DNA from: Fundidesulfovibrio putealis DSM 16056
GTDB taxonomy: Bacteria; Desulfobacterota; Desulfovibrionia; Desulfovibrionales; Desulfovibrionaceae
Direction of reading: 5' to 3'
Assembly (NCBI RefSeq): GCF_000429325.1
Contig: NZ_AUBQ01000019.1
Span: 1 to 64,000, forward strand
DNA: 64,000 nucleotides
Shown: in pieces, positions 28,318-36,457 of the stretch
Position numbering within the stretch: position 1 is the stretch's first letter
Layout: each line of letters begins with the position of its first letter
Notes under the pieces: model-generated
The model's input: only the letters and a program-made list of their open reading frames with translations
Told to the model about the DNA's origin: nothing
Database searches by the model: none
Program-made: the position numbers and the translations under genes

Positions 28318-28986
28318 ATGATCAAAGCGCACTTGCCTATAAACTCGCGTCAGGACCCTTTCGCCAGGTTGCTGCACATAGTGCCCGACGCACGCCGGAT
28401 CATCGACGGCGGAGCCAACAAGGGGCGCACCGTGGCGCGTTTTCTGGACCTTTACCCGCAGGCGCACGTGGCAGCGTACGAGCCTATGCCGCGTCTGGCC
28501 CGCAAGCTTCACAAGCGTTTCGCCGAGGATCACCGCGTGAGCGTCCGCGCTGCGGCCTTGGGCAGTTGTCAGGACCGCCTCTGCCTGAACGTGCTGGAAA
28601 GCGCCACCTGTTCGTCGTTTCTTGCGCCAACCGGGATCCGCGACAAGCACGCGGGAAAGCCCATGGACGTGGCCCAGACCGTGCTGGTGGACGTCGTCTG
28701 TCTGGACTGCGAACTGGCCGCATCGCCCGACATCATCAAGCTCGATCTGCAAGGTTTCGAGCTTGAGGCGTTGCGCGGGGCCGAGGCCCTGTTGCGGGGT
28801 GTTGCCGCCGTCCTCTGTGAGGTGTCCTTCGCCAATCTCTACGAGGGACAACCTGCCGGTGGCGACGTGATAAGCTGGATGGAAGAGCGGGGGTTCAGGC
28901 TGGACGGGCTGTATGGTCCCTGGTTCGACAAGGACGGCACCGTAATCGCCGCGGATGCGCTGTTTGTGGCGGGAAGAGAAGAGTAA
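28318..28986 (+). CDS. FkbM-family SAM-dependent methyltransferase
   Basis: 222 aa. The SAM-binding motif RRIIDGGANKGRTVARFL is near residues 29-46, AAYEPMPRLARKL follows, and the FkbM signature IKLDLQGFELEALRGAEALL lies in the second half. FkbM enzymes methylate hydroxyl groups of sugars or polyketides; the substrate is unknown. I start at the ATG at 28318; the frame extends upstream to 28246 but would cover the Fur-like site. Followed by a repeat/hairpin terminator. Confidence 0.8.
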   Translation: MIKAHLPINSRQDPFARLLHIVPDARRIIDGGANKGRTVARFLDLYPQAHVAAYEPMPRLARKLHKRFAEDHRVSVRAAALGSCQDRLCLNVLESATCSSFLAPTGIRDKHAGKPMDVAQTVLVDVVCLDCELAASPDIIKLDLQGFELEALRGAEALLRGVAAVLCEVSFANLYEGQPAGGDVISWMEERGFRLDGLYGPWFDKDGTVIAADALFVAGREE

Positions 28987-28997
28987 GAAAAGAGGGG

Positions 28998-29050
28998 GAT
29001 GCCTCCGGCGGCCAGAGAGGAAACTTTTTGGAAAAAGTTTTCCTCTCTGG
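28998..29050 (+). terminator. Post-gene repeat copy 2 with hairpin terminator
   Basis: Starts with the same GATGCCTCCGGCGGCCAG module as 20121-20138. The stem is CCAGAGAGGAAA...CTTTTT (29012-29029) with AAAAAG...CCTCTCTGG (29032-29050), one bulged base, loop GG. It lies 12 bp after the FkbM methyltransferase stop. Confidence 0.75.
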
Positions 29051-29213
29051 ACTCTCCTTCAAAAACTTTTAAGTAGCTTCGCGACGGGCCGGGCAGTTTG
29101 GCAGAAACCGGACGAAAGACATCAAGGCTCAGGCAGGGACGCAGATGCCTTGCGGTCAGAGCGGGCACTTCCCAGCATATTTGTCACGTGCCGGGCAACT
29201 TGGGAGAAAGCGG

Positions 29214-29786
29214 ATGAACGACGCGAAGCCTATTGCAGGGTCCAGGGGGATCATCCCCCTGGCGGGTCCAGGGCGGAGCCCTGGTGGGGTCTGGGGCGAA
29301 GCCCCAGCATGCGCGCGTTGCCTGACGTGGGCGGTGCTGTCGGTGTGCCTGCTTCTGTCGGCCTGCGGCCAGCCGGGCGTGGAGCTGGTCCAGAACGGCA
29401 CGGTGCCCATGAACCCCACGGCCCCGGTGGGGCTGGCCATCAAGAGCTATGCAGGCTTCAAGGAAGTCACCTGGGAGCAGTACGTGGACGCCCAAGGCGT
29501 GACCCGCGTGCTGGCCACCGGCGAATACCGCATGGACCTGCCGGAGATCCAGGCCTGCCCCAGGCGTGGGGACGGCGGGGAAGTGAAGGCCGCGCGGATG
29601 TTCCTGCGCATGATTTTCTCGGTGGATCTGGCGGACAAGAGCTTCACTTTCAGCGACGCGCAGTTCCTGGTCTATTCGCCTAAGGGCTGGTCGGCGTCCT
29701 ACCCGGCGGGACTCACGGTGTTCGAGGCCATCCTGGCGGGTGAATCCGGCATCACCTGCGGCGTGGCCTACGTGGACGTGCGCTAG
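29214..29786 (+). CDS. Putative outer-membrane lipoprotein with repeat-derived N-terminus
   Basis: 190 aa from the ATG at 29214 (GGGAG 9 nt before). A hydrophobic segment LTWAVLSVCLLLSACG ends in a lipobox LSAC, so the mature protein would be lipid-anchored at that Cys. The mature part (about 140 aa) is not recognised; it contains PVGLAIKSYAGFKEVTWEQYVDA and a beta-rich C-terminus. Some 30 residues before the signal core are encoded by the dispersed repeat at 29221-29304 and are unlike a normal signal peptide, so the true start may be a non-ATG codon near 29320. Ends 4 bp into the convergent cysS stop. Confidence 0.65.
   Translation: MNDAKPIAGSRGIIPLAGPGRSPGGVWGEAPACARCLTWAVLSVCLLLSACGQPGVELVQNGTVPMNPTAPVGLAIKSYAGFKEVTWEQYVDAQGVTRVLATGEYRMDLPEIQACPRRGDGGEVKAARMFLRMIFSVDLADKSFTFSDAQFLVYSPKGWSASYPAGLTVFEAILAGESGITCGVAYVDVR
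29221..29304 (+). repeat. Dispersed 84-bp hairpin-rich repeat, copy B, inside a reading frame
   Basis: Matches 20457-20540 with only a few differences (e.g. GAAGCCTATTGCAGGG versus GAAGCTAATGCAGGG). In this copy the repeat is open in the frame of the downstream lipoprotein and encodes a possible N-terminal extension. Confidence 0.8.
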
Positions 29787-31240
29787 GCCACGTCCCACAC
29801 TGCCCCGGCAGGGGTATCCTTCACATCCACCCCCATGGCGGCAAGCTCGTCCCGGATGCGGTCGGAGGCAGCGAAATCCTTGTTGGCGCGGGCGTCCTTG
29901 CGCGCGGCCAGCAGCGCTTCCACGGCGGCGGCCTCGATGCCCTTGCGCCTGGCCTTGCTGTCGCGCAGGTCGATCAGGAAGGTGGCCGGGTTGGAATCCA
30001 GCACTCCCAGGATTTTGGCATAGCCCGCGACGTCAGCCTTGATGCGTTCCAGGATGGCCTTGCCGCCCTGGCTCTTGCGCAGGGTCTTGTCTTCCATAAT
30101 GCGCCCGGCCAGGCGCACCATGCCGAACAGATGGCCCAGTGCGGCGGCGGTGTTCAGGTCGTCCTCCATGGCCTGGACGAACCCGGCCTCCAGGAGCGAC
30201 AGCTCGTCCTCGAGTTCCTTGGGGGCGGGCGTTGCGGCCCACTTGGTCCCGGCCAGCACTTCCTCCATTTGGGCCAGCGCGGAATAGATGCGCTTGATTC
30301 CCTTCTCGGCCTCGTCCAGGGCCTCGGTGGAGTAGTCCAGGGGCGAGCGGTAGTGGGCGGTCACCAGGAAGAAGCGCAGCACCTCGGGCAGGCAGTAGCC
30401 GAAGATGTCGCGGATGGTCACGAAGTTGCCGAGCGACTTGGACATCTTCTCGGAGTCGATCTGCACGAAGCCGTTGTGCACCCAGAAGTTGGAGAACTCC
30501 TTGCCAGCGGCGGCCTCGGTCTGGGCGATTTCGTTCTCGTGGTGGGGGAAGATGAGGTCCTGGCCGCCGCCGTGGATGTCCAGGGGCAGGCCCAGCAGGT
30601 CCTCGCTCATGGCCGAGCATTCGAGATGCCAGCCGGGGCGGCCCGGTCCCCAGGGGCTGTCCCAGGTGGGTTCGCCGGGCTTGGCGGACTTCCACAGGGC
30701 GAAATCCAGCGGGTCTTCCTTCTCTTCGCCGGGGGCCACGCGCGCTCCGGCCTGAAGCTCCTCGAGGTTGCGCCCGGAGAGCTTGCCGTAGGGCTTGAAG
30801 GCGCGCACGCGGAAATACACGTCGCCGGACGGGGTGGCGTAGGCGTAGCCTGTGTCGATCAGGTGCTTGGCCAGCCGGACCATCTCGCCGATGTACTCGG
30901 TGGCCTTGGGCTCCAGGTCGGCGCGCAGGATGTTCAGGCGGTCCATGTCTTCGTAGAAGGCGTTGATGTACTTCTCGGACACTGCCTCGGAGGTGGACTG
31001 CTCCTGCTGGGCGCGCTTTATTATCTTGTCGTCCACGTCGGTGAAGTTGCGGGCGAAGCGGACTTCCAGACCCTGGGAGCGCAGGTAGCGGACCATCACG
31101 TCGAACACCACGGCGGAGCGGGCGTGCCCGATGTGGCAGTAGTCGTAGGCGGTGATGCCGCAGACATACATGTTCACCCGGCCTGCGGTGACGGGGACGA
31201 AGAGTTCCTTGGAGCGCGTGATGGTATTGTAGAGCTGCAT
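29783..31240 (-). CDS. cysS: Cysteinyl-tRNA synthetase
   Basis: 485-aa class I synthetase charging tRNA-Cys. HIGH is at residues 36-39 in AYDYCHIGHARSA, zinc-site Cys in YVCGITAYD, further zinc ligands in WHLECSAMS and the HHENEIAQTE histidines, and KMSKSLGN. The C-terminal DALR-like helical domain is complete. The start is the ATG at 31240 (MQLYNTITRSKE is the family's N-terminus); the open frame upstream to 31315 is not used. Confidence 0.96.
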   Translation of the reverse strand: MQLYNTITRSKELFVPVTAGRVNMYVCGITAYDYCHIGHARSAVVFDVMVRYLRSQGLEVRFARNFTDVDDKIIKRAQQEQSTSEAVSEKYINAFYEDMDRLNILRADLEPKATEYIGEMVRLAKHLIDTGYAYATPSGDVYFRVRAFKPYGKLSGRNLEELQAGARVAPGEEKEDPLDFALWKSAKPGEPTWDSPWGPGRPGWHLECSAMSEDLLGLPLDIHGGGQDLIFPHHENEIAQTEAAAGKEFSNFWVHNGFVQIDSEKMSKSLGNFVTIRDIFGYCLPEVLRFFLVTAHYRSPLDYSTEALDEAEKGIKRIYSALAQMEEVLAGTKWAATPAPKELEDELSLLEAGFVQAMEDDLNTAAALGHLFGMVRLAGRIMEDKTLRKSQGGKAILERIKADVAGYAKILGVLDSNPATFLIDLRDSKARRKGIEAAAVEALLAARKDARANKDFAASDRIRDELAAMGVDVKDTPAGAVWDVA

Positions 31241-31336
31241 GCTTGGTCCTTGAAGTCTGCTTGGAGGAAGTCGTTTCGGGGCAAAATCCGTTGCAGAGCG
31301 CGGCCCAAAAGTCAAGGCGGGCCAAGCTCTGGCGCG

Positions 31337-32572
31337 TCAGGAGCAGGGCCGCAGGGCGTCCGCGTCCATGAGCGAGATGGCCGTGGCCGTGGCGTAGGCC
31401 TTGATCCCCAGCTTCTCACCGGTGAAGCCGAGCTTCTCCTCGGTGGTGGCCTTCACGTTCACCCGGTCCTGCGCAAGGCCCAGAAGACCGGCCACATTGC
31501 GGCGGATGTGGTCGCGGTGCGGTCCGATGCGCGGAATCTGGGCCACGATGGTCAGGTCCACGTGCGTGAGCGTGAGCCCTGCCGGGCCGAATTTCGCAAG
31601 AACCTCGCTCACCAGGATGGAGCTTGCCACGCCCGCATAGGCCTGGTCGGTGTCCGGGAAGTGCTGGCCGATGTCGCCCTGGCACAGGCAGCCAAGCAGC
31701 GCGTCGGCCAGGGCGTGCAGGAGCACGTCGCCGTCGGAGTGGGCGATCACCTGGGGCGCGCCTGGGATGGGCGTGCAGCCAAGGACCATGGGACGGCCTG
31801 GAGTCGATTCGGGCGTCTTCGCGGTGACGTAGCGGTGCACGTCGTAGCCGAAGCCCACGCGGGGCACGGCGATCTGGGGGGATGTACGGCCCAGCAGGCG
31901 CAGGTCCTCGGGCGTGGTCAGCTTCACGTTGTCCTCCGAGCCTTCCACCACATGCACGGGCAGGCCCAGCGCCTCGGCCAGCCCCGCGTCGTCGGTGACG
32001 GTGAGATTGTCGCGGCGCGCCGCCTCGAAGCCCTGGCGCAGTGTCTGGAGCTCCACGCCCTGCGGGGTCTGCACCGCCATGAGGCGCGAGCGGTCCGGCG
32101 TGGACGAGACCACGCCGCCGGATACTTCCTTGATGGTGTCCTTGACGGCCACTGCCGGGATGACGGCCTTTGCCCCGGCACGCAAGGCGTCGATCACCCG
32201 GACGATGACCGCCGGGGTGACGAAGCAGCGCGCGGCGTCGTGCACCAGCACGTGGGTGCAGAGGGCGGGCAGGGCGGCCAGGCCGTTTTCCAGCGAATCC
32301 TGGCGGCGCTCTCCGCCTATGGCGGTGGTCCACTCCAGGCCAAGCGGCGCTTCGCGGTCAAGCCGGGCGATGGTTTCGGCCATGGCGTCATGCTCGCTGG
32401 GCGGCAGCACGAAGACCATGCCGGACACGCCAGCCGTACGCGCGAAGGCGCGGGCCGATTTCCAGAAGACCGGCTCGCCGCCCGCGTCCAGGAACTGCTT
32501 GCGGGTGGAGAGGCCTGCGGCGGCCATGCGCGAGCCGCTTCCGGCGGCCAGGAGTATGGTCCAGACGTTCAT
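31337..32572 (-). CDS. ispDF: Bifunctional IspD-IspF enzyme of the MEP isoprenoid pathway
   Basis: 411 aa. The N-terminal IspD half (2-C-methyl-D-erythritol 4-phosphate cytidylyltransferase) starts ILLAAGSGSRMAA and has VLVHDAARCFVTP. The C-terminal IspF half (cyclodiphosphate synthase) starts RVGFGYDVHRYV with the zinc-binding DVH, then AHSDGDVLLHALADALLG, and KATTEEKLGFTGEKLGI near the end. Fusions of the two steps occur in several proteobacteria. The start is the ATG at 32572 (MNVWTILLAAGSG). It lies upstream of cysS, 96 bp apart, probably in the same unit. Confidence 0.95.
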   Translation of the reverse strand: MNVWTILLAAGSGSRMAAAGLSTRKQFLDAGGEPVFWKSARAFARTAGVSGMVFVLPPSEHDAMAETIARLDREAPLGLEWTTAIGGERRQDSLENGLAALPALCTHVLVHDAARCFVTPAVIVRVIDALRAGAKAVIPAVAVKDTIKEVSGGVVSSTPDRSRLMAVQTPQGVELQTLRQGFEAARRDNLTVTDDAGLAEALGLPVHVVEGSEDNVKLTTPEDLRLLGRTSPQIAVPRVGFGYDVHRYVTAKTPESTPGRPMVLGCTPIPGAPQVIAHSDGDVLLHALADALLGCLCQGDIGQHFPDTDQAYAGVASSILVSEVLAKFGPAGLTLTHVDLTIVAQIPRIGPHRDHIRRNVAGLLGLAQDRVNVKATTEEKLGFTGEKLGIKAYATATAISLMDADALRPCS

Positions 32573-32665
32573 TGGTGTCCGATCGTTTGAGGTGCTTGTT
32601 TCGGAAGCGGGAAGATGCCCCAATCCGGGGCGGTTGTCACCTGCGGCGACTAATCCCGCCGCGCA

Positions 32666-32701
32666 AAGAAAAAGCTCCCCGGAGCGTGCGCGCCGGGGAG
32701 C
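32666..32701 (-). terminator. Intrinsic terminator of RNase P RNA
   Basis: GCTCCCCGG (32674-32682) and CCGGGGAGC (32693-32701) pair; on the minus strand the stem is followed by TTTTTCTTTG. Lies 10 bp past the rnpB 3' end. Confidence 0.85.
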
Positions 32702-32710
32702 GATATATCG

Positions 32711-33087
32711 AGAGGGGAGTCGGCCATAAGCCGGATTCTGTAACCCGGGCCTTGCGGCCCTGGCGCTGTCATTCCTCTAGGGCGGCGATTACTCGCCGCC
32801 TCAAGCAACCTACCCGGAAGCTTCGGCCGGGCCAGCCTCAAGCGCTTCTCTATTTGGTCTTGCTCCGAACGGGGTATGCCTAGCTTGCCGTGTCGCCACG
32901 GCAACTGGTGGGCTCTTACTCCACCGTTTCACCCTTACCTGCCGGTTGAAACCGGCGGGCGGTCTGCTTTCTGTGGCGCTGCTCCGGGGATCGCTCCCCC
33001 TGGGGGTTACCCAGCGTCCTGCCCTGCGGAGTCCGGACTTTCCTCCCCAGGTTTCCCTGCGGCGACAGCCTGTCCGACTCCCCTCGA
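32711..33087 (-). ncRNA. rnpB: RNase P RNA (class A)
   Basis: Catalytic RNA that removes 5' leaders from pre-tRNAs. On the minus strand the two ends pair as P1 (GAGGGGAGTCGG with CCGACTCCCCTC). The 5' conserved region has GAGGAAAGTCCGGACTCC, and the 3' region has ACAGAATCCGGCTTA. The internal GGTAAGGGTGAAA block and an AGAG...CAAA-type P4 region are also visible. Length about 377 nt is normal. No protein gene lies here although several frames are open. Confidence 0.95.
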
Positions 33088-33162
33088 TGAAACTATGGCC
33101 CGAAGGCCCGGGCGTCCAGAGTCATGTCCTCGGGATTGCCCGTGTGATGCAATGCGGCTGCA

Positions 33163-33915
33163 CTAGGCCTTGGCGTCGGCGGTCTCTTCCGTCTGCGCAG
33201 GCGCGATGTGCTGCTGCCAGTAGATCAGGCGCTGGCAGTTGGGGCAGGAGAGAATCTGCTGACCCTTCTGCAGCTCGATGTAGGCCTGCGGCGGAATGGA
33301 GATGTTGCAGCCGGAGCACACGCCCAGGTCCACGGACACGATGACCGGGTTGGCCAGGCGCGAGCGGATGAACTCGTAGCGCGACAGGATGGGCGGGGGC
33401 AGCACCTTGCAGGCTTCGCGGCGCTGGCCGTTCAGGACTTCCAGGCGCTTCTCGGCGGCGGTCATGCGCTCGGCCAGTCCGGCGCGGGCGGCGTCGAGCT
33501 CCACGCGCACGGCGTCGGCCTGGGCGGTCACTTCCTGGTCGGCTGCGGCCTGGCGCTCCAGCTCTTCGGCGAAAGCGGCCTTTTCCTCGTCGCGCGACCT
33601 GTTGAGCTTCTCCAGGGAGTCCATCTCGCGCACCATGGCGTGATATTCCTTGGAGTTGCCAACCATCATCATCTTGCTCTTGGACTTCTTCAGGCGGACG
33701 CTGTCGTCGGCCAGGTCGGTCTCAAGGCGCCTCAGCTGGTCGGTCAGGTAGTTGAGCTTTTCCCTGACCTGCTCTTTGGCGGCTTCGGTGTCCTGGAATT
33801 TCTTTTCCAGGCCCTGGATTTCCTTGGGGGCGTTTGCAAGCTCGGACTTGAGGGCGATCATTTCGCCGTCAATAAGCTGGAGCATCACCAATTGTTCGAT
33901 CTGCTTCTGGTACAT
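33163..33915 (-). CDS. Coiled-coil protein with C-terminal C4 zinc ribbon (CT398/CdsZ-like)
   Basis: 250 aa. Residues 1-175 are long charged heptad-like helices forming a coiled coil (EIQGLEKKFQDTEAAKEQVREKL and onward). The C-terminus has a zinc ribbon, CSGCNISIPPQAYIEL then CPNCQRLIYW. The family is widespread and called C4-type zinc ribbon protein; relatives include chlamydial CdsZ and flagellar-associated proteins. The exact role is unknown. It lies between rnpB and a Nif3-like gene, an arrangement common in this group, and all three share the minus strand. Confidence 0.85.
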   Translation of the reverse strand: MYQKQIEQLVMLQLIDGEMIALKSELANAPKEIQGLEKKFQDTEAAKEQVREKLNYLTDQLRRLETDLADDSVRLKKSKSKMMMVGNSKEYHAMVREMDSLEKLNRSRDEEKAAFAEELERQAAADQEVTAQADAVRVELDAARAGLAERMTAAEKRLEVLNGQRREACKVLPPPILSRYEFIRSRLANPVIVSVDLGVCSGCNISIPPQAYIELQKGQQILSCPNCQRLIYWQQHIAPAQTEETADAKA

Positions 33916-34079
33916 TGCCGTCTCCGGGTGTGTTCGTCGGCGCCCTCATGGCTTTGTCCCGCTGTCGGCGGGAGTCCGCCGTGAAGGGAACCGACCTTGA
34001 CCGTCAATCGTCTTTCGAAACTGTCGATATTCCAACGGATTGCGCGCCTGCGCAATCCGGTACGAATCAAATCCGGGCG

Positions 34080-35099
34080 CTAGGGCCTTATAACCGCCCG
34101 CATGGGGTCGGCGCTGGCGAAGAAGCGCACCTCAAGGTCCCGGTCCTTTGTCTGTCCTGCAAGCGAATCCGCGAACCGGCGCATCATCTCTTCCTCCAGC
34201 ACCCGGTGTCCCACGTCGACGGTCAGGCCCAGCGGGGCCAGATCCAGGGCCGGGTGATGGGTCACGTCGCCGGTCAGGAACACGTCGGCTCCCTTGGCGA
34301 AGGCCAGGGGCGCGCAGGACGAGCCTGACCCCGTGCAGTAGGCCACGGTGCGAACGGTCTCGGGCTGCTGGCCGATCATGGTGAAGAACGAGCGCGGCAC
34401 GGCCTTCCACAGCGCCTTCAGGAACTCATCCCAGCCCAGGGGCTGCGCGAGCCTGCCGATCAGGCCGTAGCCGTAGGGCTCGGCGGGTTCCTTCAGGCGG
34501 ATGGCTCCGGCCATGGAGGACACGTCGGGGCAGTCGGCCAGGATCTTTCGCATGGCGGGCCACTGCGGCTCCGGACAGGAGAAGGCCTGCGGGGCGTGGC
34601 GCAGGGCGTCGCGGTCGAAATGCATGCGGTCCACGTCGAGCTCGTCCGGGAAGACCAGGCCGTTGAAGCCGTCGGTGGCCACTTCCTTGTAGATGCTCAT
34701 GATGCGCGGCGTGTCGCCCTGCGGGTCGACGATGGCGCGCTGCATCAGGCCCAGTTCGTCGGCCAGCCAGGAGGCAGGGCCGCCAGGGGCGCAGTCCAGG
34801 GAGGTGTGGGCCGCGAAGAGCCAGGCGTCGTGCGACAGGAGCAGCTTGAGGGCCGCGTGGTGCGCGTCGACGCGGTCCGGCAGTCGAGGGGTCTTGCCCA
34901 GCGGATGATGGGTGAGCACCACCTGCGCGCCCCATTCGAGCGCCTCGGCCAGGATGTTGGGGGTTGGGTCCAGGGCCACGGCCAGCCTGGAGGCGGCGGT
35001 GGTGACAGAGGCCACCTGCACGCCGCAACGGTCCCAGGAGGCGGCCATGTGCGGCGGGGCGGCCTGTTCGATGAGGCCAAAGATTTCGCGTATGTTCAT
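34080..35099 (-). CDS. Nif3-like dinuclear metal centre protein (GTP cyclohydrolase I type 2 / DUF34)
   Basis: 339 aa. The N-terminal half has WDRCGVQVA and the metal-binding LTHHPL; C-terminal ligands are FLTGDVTHHPALDLAPLG and DVGHRVLEEE, together forming the di-metal site of the Nif3/YbgI family. The insertion between the halves is typical of longer members. Biochemical role remains unsettled; hydrolase activity has been proposed. It starts at 35099, very close to the terminator of the upstream tRNA-Met gene, so it probably has its own promoter in that narrow space or relies on read-through. Confidence 0.85.
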   Translation of the reverse strand: MNIREIFGLIEQAAPPHMAASWDRCGVQVASVTTAASRLAVALDPTPNILAEALEWGAQVVLTHHPLGKTPRLPDRVDAHHAALKLLLSHDAWLFAAHTSLDCAPGGPASWLADELGLMQRAIVDPQGDTPRIMSIYKEVATDGFNGLVFPDELDVDRMHFDRDALRHAPQAFSCPEPQWPAMRKILADCPDVSSMAGAIRLKEPAEPYGYGLIGRLAQPLGWDEFLKALWKAVPRSFFTMIGQQPETVRTVAYCTGSGSSCAPLAFAKGADVFLTGDVTHHPALDLAPLGLTVDVGHRVLEEEMMRRFADSLAGQTKDRDLEVRFFASADPMRAVIRP

Positions 35100-35102
35100 T
35101 TG

Positions 35103-35150
35103 TCAAAAAAGAAGGCGCTTTCCGGGTGGACCCCTAGGAAAGCGCCTTCC
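35103..35150 (-). terminator. Intrinsic terminator downstream of tRNA-Met
   Basis: GAAGGCGCTTTCC and GGAAAGCGCCTTCC (35111-35150) pair with a 14-nt loop. On the minus strand the stem runs into TTTTTT (35105-35110). Follows tRNA-Met by about 75 bp and abuts the next gene. Confidence 0.85.
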
Positions 35151-35226
35151 GGCAAGCGTTGTGTGCGGTGTCCGCCAAAGTGGTGTATCGCACGTCGTTC
35201 GTCAACGAAGCATCCTTACGAGGGAG

Positions 35227-35302
35227 TGGTGGGCCCACCAGGATTCGAACCTGGGACCACCCGGTTATGAGCCGGAAGCTCTGCCAACTGAGCTATAGGC
35301 CC
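35227..35302 (-). tRNA. tRNA-Met(CAU)
   Basis: 76 nt with encoded CCA. Acceptor GGGCCTA/TGGGCCC, D-stem GCTC/GAGC, anticodon stem TCCGG/CCGGG with loop CTCATAA giving CAU, T-arm CCAGG/CCTGG with TTCGAAT. The sequence alone does not separate elongator Met from the Ile2 type whose C34 is converted to lysidine. It is not the initiator, since the anticodon stem lacks the three G-C pairs. Confidence 0.92.
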
Positions 35303-35373
35303 CCCAACTCAAGTCTGAAACAGGATTCATAGTCCCTGGCGCGCAGTCCTGTCAAGGAACATGGGGCGAAATA

Positions 35374-36273
35374 TTATCCCTTCGGGCATTTTTCCTTGAG
35401 CCAGCTGATGGCCGACTTGGCGGCCAGCGCGCCTTCGCCCACTGCCACCGCGATCTGGAGGAAGCCGCCGGTGCAGTCCCCTGCCGCGAAAACGCCCTCG
35501 ATATTGGTCTTCATCTCGCTGTCCACCGAGAGGAACTGGCCGTTGCGGGCAACGCCCAGAGTGTAGGCGAAGTCGGTGGAGGACGCCTCGCCCATGGCGA
35601 TGAACAGCCCGTCCACGGCGCGGGTTTCGGTGCTGCCGAAGGTCACGGCGCTTAAGCCGGGCTGGCCGGAGAGAGCGGTGATGGTGTCGGTGGTCACGGA
35701 CACGCCCGCCGCGTCAAGGCGCGCCAGGAATTCCGCCGGGATTGTGGGGGCCTTGCCCTGGGTGCAGATGCTCACGTTGGGGGTGTAGTTCAGGAGCTCC
35801 AGGGCCTGGTTGGCGGCGAACACGCCTTCGCCCAGCACCACGACGGGCTTCCCCTTGTAGAAATAGCCGTCGCAGGACACGCAGTAGGACACACCTTTGC
35901 CTTCGTAATCCGCGATGCCGGGGATCTTGGGTTTGGTGCGGCTGACGCCGGTGGCCAGGATGACCGCGCAGGCCTGGTATTCGCCCTTGTCGGTTTTTAT
36001 CTTGAAGCCGCCCAGGTCGCCGTGATGGATGCCCAGCACCTTCTCGCAGCGGATGTCCGCCCCGAAGCGCGCGGCCTGGCGGCGTCCGCGCTCGATCAGG
36101 TCGCGCCCGGAGATGGTGGTCTCGAAGCCGAAATAGTTGTCGATGTCGTAGTCGCCCTCGATCTTGGGGGCGCACCCCAGGACCAGGGTGTCAAGGCCGG
36201 CCCTGGCCGTATAAATGGCGGCGGAAAGCCCCGCAGGCCCCCCGCCAACTATCAGACATTTGGTCTTTTCCAT
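35374..36273 (-). CDS. Thioredoxin-reductase-like FAD oxidoreductase
   Basis: 299 aa. FAD-binding GxGxxG motif LIVGGGPAGLSAAIYTARAG, TrxB-type redox pair CVSC in GVSYCVSCDGYFYKG, and a final AAGDCTGGFLQIAVAVGEGALAA. The second nucleotide motif is altered: VVVLGEGVFAANQAL where NADPH-dependent TrxB has GGGDSAVEEA, and the HRRxxxR basic motif for NADPH phosphate is absent. It may use NADH, ferredoxin or another donor. No thioredoxin gene lies next to it. Confidence 0.8.
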   Translation of the reverse strand: MEKTKCLIVGGGPAGLSAAIYTARAGLDTLVLGCAPKIEGDYDIDNYFGFETTISGRDLIERGRRQAARFGADIRCEKVLGIHHGDLGGFKIKTDKGEYQACAVILATGVSRTKPKIPGIADYEGKGVSYCVSCDGYFYKGKPVVVLGEGVFAANQALELLNYTPNVSICTQGKAPTIPAEFLARLDAAGVSVTTDTITALSGQPGLSAVTFGSTETRAVDGLFIAMGEASSTDFAYTLGVARNGQFLSVDSEMKTNIEGVFAAGDCTGGFLQIAVAVGEGALAAKSAISWLKEKCPKG

Positions 36274-36457
36274 GAAAGCCTCCGAAAAACGGTGAAAAGC
36301 ATTCGTTCAATATACACACGCACGGTAAAATGGGAAGCCTCCCGTGCCGGGGGCGTGGATCGGGGCTTTGGGCGCGCCCCCGGTTGCCAGGGGGGGCTTA
36401 TCCACGTAAAGAATGAGCCGGACTTGGAATCGTAATGCAAAGGATATTGTGCTTTCC

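Noticed and set aside
30131-32590. 819-codon open frame antisense to cysS and ispDF
   Set aside because: Spans two well-supported genes and their intergenic gap; composition artefact.
32572-33344. Several small frames over 32.7-33.1 kb
   Set aside because: The region is RNase P RNA on the minus strand; the conserved ends pair and the frames have no family pattern.
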